NCBI GenBank assembly: GCA_031552425.1
Contig: JAVBMM010000176.1
Span: 1 to 5,480 of the forward strand
Direction of reading: 5' to 3'
DNA from: JAISFI01 sp031552425
GTDB lineage: Bacteria; Bacteroidota; Bacteroidia; Bacteroidales; Azobacteroidaceae
Length of the DNA stretch: 5,480 nt
Shown here piece after piece: positions 1 to 5,480 of the stretch. A model generated the notes under the pieces. The model had not been told where the DNA came from, ran no database searches, and worked only from the letters and a program-made list of their open reading frames with translations. A program made the translations under genes and the position numbers. Within the stretch, counting starts at the first letter, position 1. Each line of letters opens with the position of its first letter.

Positions 1-1
1 C

Positions 2-568
2 AAAGATTTAAAAACCATTCATTTTTTGAATGTTATGATGAAGGCGGGTGTACGGGTTTTCAAAATAGAAGGGCGAGCACGAGGGCCGGAATATGTTCGC
101 GTGGTAACAGCATGTTACAAGGAAGCGGTAAAAGCTTATTGTGAAGATACTTTTTCGGAGGAAAAAATTGCAGATTGGGATATACGTCTTAGAAAAGTAT
201 TCAACCGGGGATTTTGGAATGGATATTATCTTGGGCAGCGTTTGGGGGAATGGAGCCGGAATTATGGTTCGGAAGCTGAGGAAAGAAAAACATATATTGG
301 AAAAGCGATTAAATATTTTACCAACATACAAGTTGCAGAATTTTTAATGGAATCCGGTTCATTAAAAATTGGTGATAAGATTTTAATTACAGGTCCTACA
401 ACAGGAGCGGTTTTTTATACGGTAGATGAAATTCGTGTAGAACTAAAACCTGTGAAAGAGACAAAAAAAGGAGAACATTTTTCTGTCAAGATTCAAGATA
501 AAATTCGTCCGTCAGATAAACTTTTCAAATTGGAAACAATAACCGAAAATAAATTCAATCAGCAATGA
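2..568 (+). CDS. Peptidase U32 family protein, C-terminal part (TrhP/YegQ-like; 5' end outside window)
   Basis: The frame is open from base 2, so this is a 5'-truncated gene with 188 visible residues. The first in-frame ATG (position 35) lies inside a conserved stretch and is not the true start. Visible residues 21-25 read KIEGR, followed by GPEYV, and residues 67-71 read FNRGF; both are hallmarks of the U32 family in proteins such as E. coli YegQ/TrhP. From about residue 104 a beta-rich C-terminal domain follows (VAEFLMESGSLKIGDKILI), as in long U32 proteins. The catalytic-domain cysteine signature would lie upstream, off the window. Characterised relatives (TrhP) act in the prephenate-dependent pathway to 5-hydroxyuridine at tRNA position 34; other U32 members were named collagenase-like proteases. 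tRNA hydroxylation is therefore inferred from family, not shown here. The stop codon overlaps the next gene's start as ATGA, which suggests co-transcription and translational coupling. Family assignment is firm; substrate is less so. Confidence 0.88.
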   Translation, partial: KDLKTIHFLNVMMKAGVRVFKIEGRARGPEYVRVVTACYKEAVKAYCEDTFSEEKIADWDIRLRKVFNRGFWNGYYLGQRLGEWSRNYGSEAEERKTYIGKAIKYFTNIQVAEFLMESGSLKIGDKILITGPTTGAVFYTVDEIRVELKPVKETKKGEHFSVKIQDKIRPSDKLFKLETITENKFNQQ

Positions 569-987
569 CAAAATATATCTTTGAAATTCAAATGAAAGTC
601 CGTGATTATGAGTGCGATTTGCAAGGAATTGTGAATAATTCTAATTATCAACGGTATATGGAGCATACACGTCATGAGTTTTTAGAAAGTCTTGGAGAAT
701 CATTTGCCGATATGCATAACCAAGGATTTGACGCTGTAGTTTCTCGTGTGGATATTCAATATAAAACACCATTGACGGCAGGAAATATCTTCACTTCAAA
801 ATTAAATATGAAAAAAGAAGGTCCCCGTTTGGTTTTCGAACAAGATATTTTCAGGGATTCTGATGGGAAATTGTGCGCCCGCGGAAAAATAGAAACTGTA
901 GTATTGCAAAACGGCAAACTGACCAGAGGGGAATATTTTGATGACCTCTTGAAAGACAGGGAAAAACAATTTGTCCCAACGGAATAG
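565..987 (+). CDS. Acyl-CoA thioesterase, hotdog fold (4HBT/YbgC-like)
   Basis: This 140-residue protein has the length and layout of single-domain 4-hydroxybenzoyl-CoA thioesterase family members. Residues 12-40 carry the family N-terminal motif: VRDYECD, then GIVNNSNYQRYMEH and an RHEFL helix. Asp18 sits where the catalytic Asp of Pseudomonas 4HBT and of YbgC lies. The GVVYHANY-like motif of YbgC reads GIVNNSNY here, so the YbgC histidine is replaced. The central stretch (about 60-105: VSRVDIQYKTPL, then LVFEQDIFRD) matches the hotdog beta strands. Such cytosolic enzymes hydrolyse acyl-CoA thioesters to free acid and CoA; the natural acyl chain cannot be read from the sequence. The ATG at 565 overlaps the stop of the upstream U32 gene by 4 bases, which supports this start, and dprA follows after 23 bases. 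No Shine-Dalgarno sequence is seen. Confidence 0.87.
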   Translation: MTKYIFEIQMKVRDYECDLQGIVNNSNYQRYMEHTRHEFLESLGESFADMHNQGFDAVVSRVDIQYKTPLTAGNIFTSKLNMKKEGPRLVFEQDIFRDSDGKLCARGKIETVVLQNGKLTRGEYFDDLLKDREKQFVPTE

Positions 988-1010
988 CATTATCAATCAA
1001 ATTTTAATAT

Positions 1011-2123
1011 ATGACAAACCAAAACCTACTTTATCAAATCGGATTAACTCTTGCAAAAGGTGTGGGAGATATTATTGCAAAGCAATTAATAGAATCTGTA
1101 GAAAACATTGAAATCCTTTTCAAGGAAAAGAAACGTCTGTTGGAAAAACTTCCAGGAGTAACACTTCGGCTTGCAGAATCAATACAAAACCCGGAGGTAT
1201 TACGTCGAGCAGAACGGGAAATAGAATTTATTCAAAAAAACAGAATTCAAACTTTTTTTTATACTGATGAGAATTATCCTCAACGCCTTAAAGAATGTAT
1301 TGATTCTCCTATTGTGCTTTATTACAAAGGAAATGCTGATCTGAATGCAAAAAAAATAATCAGTATTGTAGGGACAAGGCATGCCACGGCATATGGAAAA
1401 GAAACTACTGAAAAATTACTTTCTGAAATAGCTGTTTTTTATCCTGATATAGTAATTGTGAGTGGATTAGCCTATGGAATAGATGTGTTTTCTCATAAGG
1501 CGGCATTGAAAGAATCATTACCCACAATTGCTGTGCTTGCTCATGGATTAGATCGTATTTATCCGCAACAACATAAAAATACAGCGGTTGAAATGCTGCA
1601 AAAGGGAGGCTTGTTGACTGATTTTATAAGTGAAACTAATCCTGATCGACAGAATTTTGTTAAAAGGAATCGTATAGTGGCAGGGATTTCAGATTGTACC
1701 ATTGTCGTAGAATCGGCTACTAAAGGGGGAGCTTTGATTACGGCAGAAATAGCTTCCTCGTATGGAAAAGATGTATTGGCCATCCCGGGGAAAATAAATG
1801 CTCATTATTCCAAAGGATGTAATAAGTTAATCAAGGAAAATAAAGCTGCTTTAGTTGAAAATGCAGAAGATATTATTAAAACTTTGTGTTGGGAAGATAT
1901 CAAAAAAGAAAAATCAATAGGGCCTGTACAAACAAATTTGTTTCCTGATTTATCAGAGGAAGAGCAAAAACTGTATAAGATACTTTCCCAAGGAGAATTA
2001 CAGATAAATCTTTTATCTCTCCAATCAAATATGCAGGTTAGCAAGTTGTCTGCATATTTGTTTGAAATGGAGATGAAAGGAATAGTGAAATGCTTCCCGG
2101 GAGGTGTTTATAAACTTTTGTGA
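1011..2123 (+). CDS. dprA: DNA-processing protein DprA (Smf)
   Basis: This 370-residue protein has full DprA length and three parts. Residues about 6-60 form a helix-hairpin-helix/SAM-like region (LAKGVGD, LPGV). Residues about 80-290 form the Rossmann-like core, with SIVGTRHAT (118-126), SGLAYGID (151-158), a VLAHGLDRIYP stretch (175-185), the FVKRNRIVAG motif (216-225), GGALITA (239-245) and IPGKIN (258-263). Residues about 314-370 form a DprA-type winged helix ending at the stop (LSEEEQKLYKIL onward). DprA binds incoming single-stranded DNA in the cytosol, protects it and loads RecA during natural transformation; it is also widely kept in species not known to be competent. The ATG at 1011 lies 23 bases after the thioesterase stop, so the gene probably belongs to the same transcript. 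No Shine-Dalgarno sequence precedes it. Homopolymers of 7-8 bases lie between 1234 and 1356 inside the gene. Confidence 0.96.
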   Translation: MTNQNLLYQIGLTLAKGVGDIIAKQLIESVENIEILFKEKKRLLEKLPGVTLRLAESIQNPEVLRRAEREIEFIQKNRIQTFFYTDENYPQRLKECIDSPIVLYYKGNADLNAKKIISIVGTRHATAYGKETTEKLLSEIAVFYPDIVIVSGLAYGIDVFSHKAALKESLPTIAVLAHGLDRIYPQQHKNTAVEMLQKGGLLTDFISETNPDRQNFVKRNRIVAGISDCTIVVESATKGGALITAEIASSYGKDVLAIPGKINAHYSKGCNKLIKENKAALVENAEDIIKTLCWEDIKKEKSIGPVQTNLFPDLSEEEQKLYKILSQGELQINLLSLQSNMQVSKLSAYLFEMEMKGIVKCFPGGVYKLL

Positions 2124-2233
2124 GAATTATATTTTCTTTTTTTATTCGATTTAATTCATGGTACTCCACATGGTAAAAAGCTACTCTGAATTGCGAAAAA
2201 ATAATTATATTTGCAAATTATAATAGCAATATA
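2124..2233. other. Intergenic spacer between dprA and the PSP1 gene
   Basis: This 110-base AT-rich spacer separates two co-directional gene groups. It holds a T-rich tract just after the dprA stop (about 2131-2144) with no GC-rich hairpin before it, so no convincing intrinsic terminator is seen. It also holds a 7-base direct repeat (CATGGTA at 2157-2163 and 2169-2175, 12 bases apart) and the promoter element listed separately. No small ORF or RNA gene is evident. The spacer is the natural boundary between the U32-thioesterase-dprA run and the PSP1-gldH unit. Confidence 0.6.
2206..2213 (+). promoter_or_regulatory. Bacteroidetes-type -7 promoter element (TATATTTG)
   Basis: TATATTTG matches the TAnnTTTG -7 consensus recognised by the primary sigma factor of Bacteroides and relatives. 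It lies 20 bases upstream of the ATG of the PSP1-family gene, in the only intergenic gap over 100 bases. No good TTTG -33 element is present at the usual distance; the best upstream match is a weak TCTG at 2185-2188. Transcription would start around 2218-2221, which gives an unusually short leader of about 13-16 bases. Because the region is AT-rich, a chance match is possible. Confidence 0.55.
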
Positions 2234-3496
2234 ATGAATTTCAAATTAAATACGGGTAGTAACTGCATGGGCTCTAAAGGTTGTTGCAGGCGCCAAAATA
2301 ATAAACTCAATATATACAATTGGCTATGTGATATTCCGGAATCAGAACAGGCAACGGATTATGTCGAGGTCCAATTTAAAAATACTCGGAAAGGATATTA
2401 TCTTAATAGTGCAAAAATTCCTTTGGAAAAAGGAGATATAGTGGCTGTAGAATCTTCTCCCGGACATGATATAGGGACTGTTACACTTACCGGAAAATTG
2501 GTACTATTACAGATGAAGAAAAATCGTATCCGTACCGAAGGAGCTGAAGTAAAACGTGTTTATAGAAAAGCTAAACCTTTGGATTTGGAAAAATATGAGG
2601 AAGCAAAGACCAAAGAACACGATACGATGATTCGTTCCCGGAAAATAGCGGAAGATCTTAGACTCCAAATGAAGATAGGTGATGTAGAATATCAAGGAGA
2701 TGGAAACAAGGCTATTTTTTATTATATTGCGGATGAACGTGTTGATTTTCGGGAGCTGATTAAGTTACTTGCTGACGCTTTTAAAGTACGCATAGAGATG
2801 AAACAAATTGGGGCACGCCAGGAAGCAGGTCGTATCGGTGGAATCGGACCTTGCGGAAGGGAATTGTGTTGTTCCAGCTGGATGTCTTCTTTCATTTCTG
2901 TATCTACGGGAGCAGCTCGTTACCAAGATATTTCTTTAAATCCTCAGAAGTTGGCGGGGCAATGTGCAAAACTTAAATGTTGCTTAAACTATGAAGTGGA
3001 CGCATATATGGAGGCTTTGAAGAAGTTTCCGTCTAAAGAAATTCATTTGGAAACACAAGATGCCACATATTATCATTTTAAATCTGAAGTTTTCAAAGGG
3101 TTGATTACATATTCTACCAGTCCTAATTTTGCAGCCAATACTGTAACGATTACAACTGAAAGAGCTTTTGAGGTTATCAATATCAATAAAAAGGGAAGCA
3201 AGCCTTTGAGTTTATTGACTGATAATGAGAAGAAAAATACTTCTAATAAAGATTCTCAAGATATTTTAGGACAAGATAGTCTTACCCGTTTTGACCATTT
3301 GAAGCGTAATAAAAAGAAAAAGAAATCCAGGCCGGATGGAGGTGTGAAAAACTCCCCTGAAGCAGCAAATGGTAATAAAGAAAATAACAGAAACGGTAGT
3401 AATAATTGGAATAGGAATGATAATCATTATCAACGAAAAAATAACATTCCATTAAAAAAAGCTGATAAAAACGATGCAATTGCTCCGCAGGAATAA
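2234..3496 (+). CDS. PSP1-domain protein, RicT (YaaT) homologue with cysteine motifs
   Basis: This 420-residue protein has a PSP1/RicT core. An N-terminal domain contains VEVQFKNTRKGYY (44-56) and an EKGDIVAVE stretch (65-73) followed by GHDIG (77-81). The conserved cysteine block is GGIGPCGRELCCS (202-214) and CAKLKCCLNYE (244-254), giving C207, C212, C213, C244, C249 and C250. In B. subtilis RicT the equivalent block belongs to the RicA-RicF-RicT complex, which binds [4Fe-4S] clusters and affects RNase Y-dependent mRNA processing, sporulation and biofilm formation. No RicA or RicF gene lies in this window, so the partners here are unknown. Four further cysteines (C11, C17, C18, C32) lie before the PSP1 domain. 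Residues about 321-420 are a low-complexity, Lys/Asn-rich tail (KRNKKKKKSR at 357-366), probably disordered. The protein is cytosolic, with no signal peptide. The ATG at 2234 is the first in frame after the promoter element. The 3' end overlaps gldH by 23 bases, implying co-expression. Confidence 0.9.
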   Translation: MNFKLNTGSNCMGSKGCCRRQNNKLNIYNWLCDIPESEQATDYVEVQFKNTRKGYYLNSAKIPLEKGDIVAVESSPGHDIGTVTLTGKLVLLQMKKNRIRTEGAEVKRVYRKAKPLDLEKYEEAKTKEHDTMIRSRKIAEDLRLQMKIGDVEYQGDGNKAIFYYIADERVDFRELIKLLADAFKVRIEMKQIGARQEAGRIGGIGPCGRELCCSSWMSSFISVSTGAARYQDISLNPQKLAGQCAKLKCCLNYEVDAYMEALKKFPSKEIHLETQDATYYHFKSEVFKGLITYSTSPNFAANTVTITTERAFEVININKKGSKPLSLLTDNEKKNTSNKDSQDILGQDSLTRFDHLKRNKKKKKSRPDGGVKNSPEAANGNKENNRNGSNNWNRNDNHYQRKNNIPLKKADKNDAIAPQE

Positions 3497-3965
3497 TCTG
3501 AATAAATGTTTATTTATGGTTATAACAGCTGTTTTATTCTTTCTAACAGCATGTTCTCATAATGAAAAATATTCTTCTTTTTACTCTTTTCCTCAATCGG
3601 TTTGGTATAAGGATACAATAGCTCGTTTTGAAGTACATATATCAGATACTTTATCTTATCATGATGTTTTTATAGATATAAGGAATACTAATGATTATCC
3701 TTACAAAAATCTTTGGTTATTTGTTTCTTTTGAGACTCCCTCGGGTCAATTCAGAAAGGATACTTTGGAGTGTTTGATGGCTGATGATTTTGGGAAATGG
3801 TATGGGAAAGGGATTTCATTGTATGAATTATCTGTTCCTTATGAACAAAAGATTCGATTTCCCCATTCAGGCGTTTATACTTATTCCATTCAACAAGGGA
3901 TGAGAAATGATTTGTTGGAAGGGATAAATGATGTTGGAATACGCCTGATGAGCAATGAAAATTGA
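3474..3965 (+). CDS. gldH: Gliding motility lipoprotein GldH
   Basis: This 163-residue protein begins with a lipoprotein signal peptide: a basic n-region (RRNNLNK), a hydrophobic stretch (about 13-24) and the lipobox LTAC, placing the lipidated cysteine at C27. The mature part has GldH-family features: VWYKDTIARFEV (43-54), DVFIDIRNTNDYPYKNLWL (64-82), a DDFGKWYGKG turn (104-113) and a PHSGVYTYSIQQGMR stretch (129-143). GldH is needed for gliding in Flavobacterium johnsoniae and is anchored to an envelope membrane. It also occurs in non-motile Bacteroidales, where its job is unclear, so gliding should not be inferred from this gene alone. I chose ATG 3474, overlapping the PSP1 gene, because it supplies the positively charged n-region; the internal ATG at 3516 would give a signal peptide with no basic residue. 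The gene ends 2 bases from the stop of convergent rodA. Confidence 0.85.
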   Translation: MQLLRRNNLNKCLFMVITAVLFFLTACSHNEKYSSFYSFPQSVWYKDTIARFEVHISDTLSYHDVFIDIRNTNDYPYKNLWLFVSFETPSGQFRKDTLECLMADDFGKWYGKGISLYELSVPYEQKIRFPHSGVYTYSIQQGMRNDLLEGINDVGIRLMSNEN

Positions 3966-3967
3966 AT

Positions 3968-5413
3968 TTAGTAGCGTTCTTTTTTACCTGCGTCCAACTT
4001 TAAGAATATAAATAACAAAATCGTAAATCCCCAAAGAGAAGAACCTCCATAACTAAAAAAAGGTAGAGGGATTCCAATTACGGGAGTCAAACCAATTACC
4101 ATTCCTATATTAATCATTAAGTGGAAAAAGAGGATGGATGCTACGGAATATCCGTAAACACGGTTGAATATTTCGTGTTGTCTTTCTGCCAGAATTATTA
4201 AACGGATAATAAGCGTAGCAAATAACAACAAAACGATTGAGGAACCAAAAAAGCCTTGTTCTTCACCCACCGTACAGAAAATAAAATCAGTATCTTGTTC
4301 TGGGACATATTTTAATTTAGTTTGTGTGCCATTCAGGAAACCTTTTCCTAAAAATCCTCCTGATCCAATAGCTATTTTTGATTGGTTTACATTATATCCT
4401 GCTCCTTCCGGATCATTTTCCATACCTAATGCCACTTTAATACGCATTTGCTGGTGAGGCTCCATGATGTCATTGAAAACAACATCTACAGAATAAAGGA
4501 AGGCTACTGATGCCACAATGAAAGTAATAGTGATCAAATAATTTTTTGTCCATTTCTTGAAGGAAAGAAATAATAAGTAGCAGACAATAGCACCCAAACC
4601 GATATAAAGAATGATGGATAAATCAATTGATGGATAAAAATAGGAAACTACACATAATGCAATAAATAAGACGGCATATCCGAAGAGCATGATACGGCCG
4701 GATTTTATATCTTTACCATAGCTCATGCCCAAGGTAACTAACAAAATTAAAATAAGCACGACAAATTCACCAACAGAGGTTTCTCCCCAGTTTACGGATG
4801 AATATTTAAGACCGATGATGAAAAAGACAATAGAACAGAATCCGCAGAAGAGAATGGACCCGGACATGCCTTCTCTATACAGAACAATTAAAAAGGCTAA
4901 ATAAACCAAAGCGGAACCGGTTTCTTTTTGCATTAAGATCAATAGCATCGGAATGATGATTAGGGCTGAAACTGAAAAAAAATTCTTTAATTCTAATAAC
5001 TTGAAATTATAAGAATTGAAACGTTTAGCAACAACCAATGCTACAGCGAACTTAGCGAATTCTGCAGGTTGAATACGTATGGGTCCTAATACCAACCAAG
5101 ATCTTGATCCCTTAATTTCAGGGGCTAAGAATATGGTGGCAATTAAAAGAAGTATGATAAATGCATAAATAAAATAGGCAAAAATACTATATATATCCCT
5201 ATCCAGCATTAACAGGAAGAAGGCCAAAATAAAAGATGTTCCGATCCAAACCATTTGCATTCCTGCTCTTCCGGAAAGGTCGAACATACTTGTATTGTCA
5301 TATTCATAACTTGCTCCATAAATACTAAACCAACCGAGAATGACCAGTACTAAGTATATTAAGATAATCCATCGGTCGACAGAGTTCAAAGTGTTAGTTT
5401 TTCTGTAAGACAT
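3968..5413 (-). CDS. rodA: Rod shape-determining protein RodA (SEDS peptidoglycan glycosyltransferase)
   Basis: This SEDS-family polytopic inner-membrane protein polymerises lipid II into glycan strands together with its class B PBP partner. The family motifs appear in order: GSRSWLVLGPIRIQPAEFAK (102-121), an ETGSALV segment (164-170), NQSKIAIGSGGFLGKG (343-358), the PEQDTDFIF loop (371-379) and NIGMVIGLTPVIGIPLPFFS (435-454) ending in YGGSS. Asp376 in TDF matches the essential aspartate of E. coli and Thermus RodA. The GTQ at 362-364 and the PEQ(D)TDF loop favour RodA over FtsW. At 481 residues it is about 110 longer than E. coli RodA (370). The extra length lies mainly at about 205-310, which adds roughly four hydrophobic segments (about 213-231, 240-259, 263-286, 291-309). 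The ATG at 5413 overlaps the 3' end of the upstream gene by 20 bases, which suggests translational coupling. No Shine-Dalgarno sequence is seen. Confidence 0.95.
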   Translation of the reverse strand: MSYRKTNTLNSVDRWIILIYLVLVILGWFSIYGASYEYDNTSMFDLSGRAGMQMVWIGTSFILAFFLLMLDRDIYSIFAYFIYAFIILLLIATIFLAPEIKGSRSWLVLGPIRIQPAEFAKFAVALVVAKRFNSYNFKLLELKNFFSVSALIIIPMLLILMQKETGSALVYLAFLIVLYREGMSGSILFCGFCSIVFFIIGLKYSSVNWGETSVGEFVVLILILLVTLGMSYGKDIKSGRIMLFGYAVLFIALCVVSYFYPSIDLSIILYIGLGAIVCYLLFLSFKKWTKNYLITITFIVASVAFLYSVDVVFNDIMEPHQQMRIKVALGMENDPEGAGYNVNQSKIAIGSGGFLGKGFLNGTQTKLKYVPEQDTDFIFCTVGEEQGFFGSSIVLLLFATLIIRLIILAERQHEIFNRVYGYSVASILFFHLMINIGMVIGLTPVIGIPLPFFSYGGSSLWGFTILLFIFLKLDAGKKERY

Positions 5414-5480
5414 TGGGTAAAATTACTGCATTTTTCATATTTGTTTCTATCCATTTACTTTCTTCGGAAATCACTCCTTT
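5394..5480 (-). CDS. mrdA: C-terminal end of penicillin-binding protein 2 (MrdA), partial
   Basis: On the minus strand a frame is open from the window edge (5480) to a TAA at 5396-5394, giving 28 residues. It starts KGVISEESKWIETNMKNAVI and ends LPNVLQKN (the visible residues are consecutive). The pattern of a short linker, Lys-Trp, an acidic helix with ETNMKNA and then a short tail resembles the C-terminal extension of PBP2 in Bacteroidales, which in these genomes lies directly upstream of rodA. The call rests on this resemblance plus position, since no catalytic motif is inside the window. PBP2 is the transpeptidase that pairs with RodA in the elongation machinery. The stop lies 20 bases inside rodA, so the two reading frames overlap. 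Confidence 0.62.
   Translation of the reverse strand, partial: KGVISEESKWIETNMKNAVILPNVLQKN

Noticed and set aside
8..331. Minus-strand ORF of 107 codons opposite the U32 gene
   Set aside because: It is antisense to strongly conserved U32 motifs and its translation has no recognisable domain.
2106..2115. Perfect palindrome GTTTATAAAC at the dprA 3' end, followed by T-rich sequence
   Set aside because: It has no loop and little GC, and lies in the last codons of dprA, so it does not fit an intrinsic terminator or an operator with any support.
2157..2175. Direct repeat CATGGTA with 12-base period upstream of the promoter
   Set aside because: Two 7-base copies in AT-rich DNA are weak evidence for a regulator site; noted in the spacer entry only.
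3953..3964. CAAT-GAAA-ATTG hairpin at the gldH stop
   Set aside because: The stem has four base pairs and one G-C pair, and the nearest T-run starts about 16 bases later, so it is too weak to call a terminator.
4164..4457. Plus-strand ORF of 97 codons inside rodA
   Set aside because: It lies opposite the conserved catalytic region of RodA, including the PEQDTDFIF loop, and is a frame shadow.
1..5480. Mobile element, CRISPR, defence or novel multi-gene system
   Set aside because: All long frames match housekeeping families, gene spacing is tight, and no inverted repeats, array-like repeats, integrase, transposase or unknown gene was found.

Overview
The window looks like a chromosomal segment from a low-GC member of the Bacteroidota, most likely the order Bacteroidales. 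Four things point there: a GldH-type gliding-motility lipoprotein, a PSP1/RicT-family protein with a long basic, Asn-rich tail, a RodA of 481 residues with extra membrane segments, and the lack of Shine-Dalgarno sequences. A TAnnTTTG promoter element of the Bacteroidetes sigma factor also lies upstream of the PSP1 gene. The genus cannot be fixed from this sequence alone.

Layout. Positions 2-2123 (+) hold a tightly packed run: the C-terminal part of a U32-family protein (TrhP/YegQ-like, probably tRNA U34 hydroxylation), a hotdog-fold acyl-CoA thioesterase whose start overlaps the U32 stop (ATGA), and dprA 23 bases later. A 110-base spacer (2124-2233) carries the one recognisable promoter. It drives a second two-gene unit (2234-3965, +): a PSP1-domain, cysteine-rich RicT homologue and gldH, overlapping by 23 bases. 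On the minus strand, rodA (5413-3968) converges on gldH with only 2 bases between the stop codons. At the right edge, the last 28 codons of another minus-strand gene overlap the rodA start by 20 bases. Its tail resembles the C-terminus of PBP2 (mrdA), the transpeptidase partner of RodA.

How the genes relate. The right-hand pair is the SEDS glycosyltransferase/PBP2 elongation module. GldH is a lipoprotein known from gliding and type IX secretion work, but it also occurs in non-gliding Bacteroidales. The left-hand run mixes tRNA modification, acyl-CoA metabolism and DNA uptake/recombination, so it looks like a housekeeping gene cluster, not one pathway.

No RNA genes, mobile elements, CRISPR arrays or long repeats were seen, and no novel defence or mobile system is apparent. 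The points worth a second look are modest: the extra N-terminal cysteines of the PSP1 protein, the membrane insertion in RodA, the stop-to-stop convergence of gldH and rodA, and homopolymer runs in dprA.
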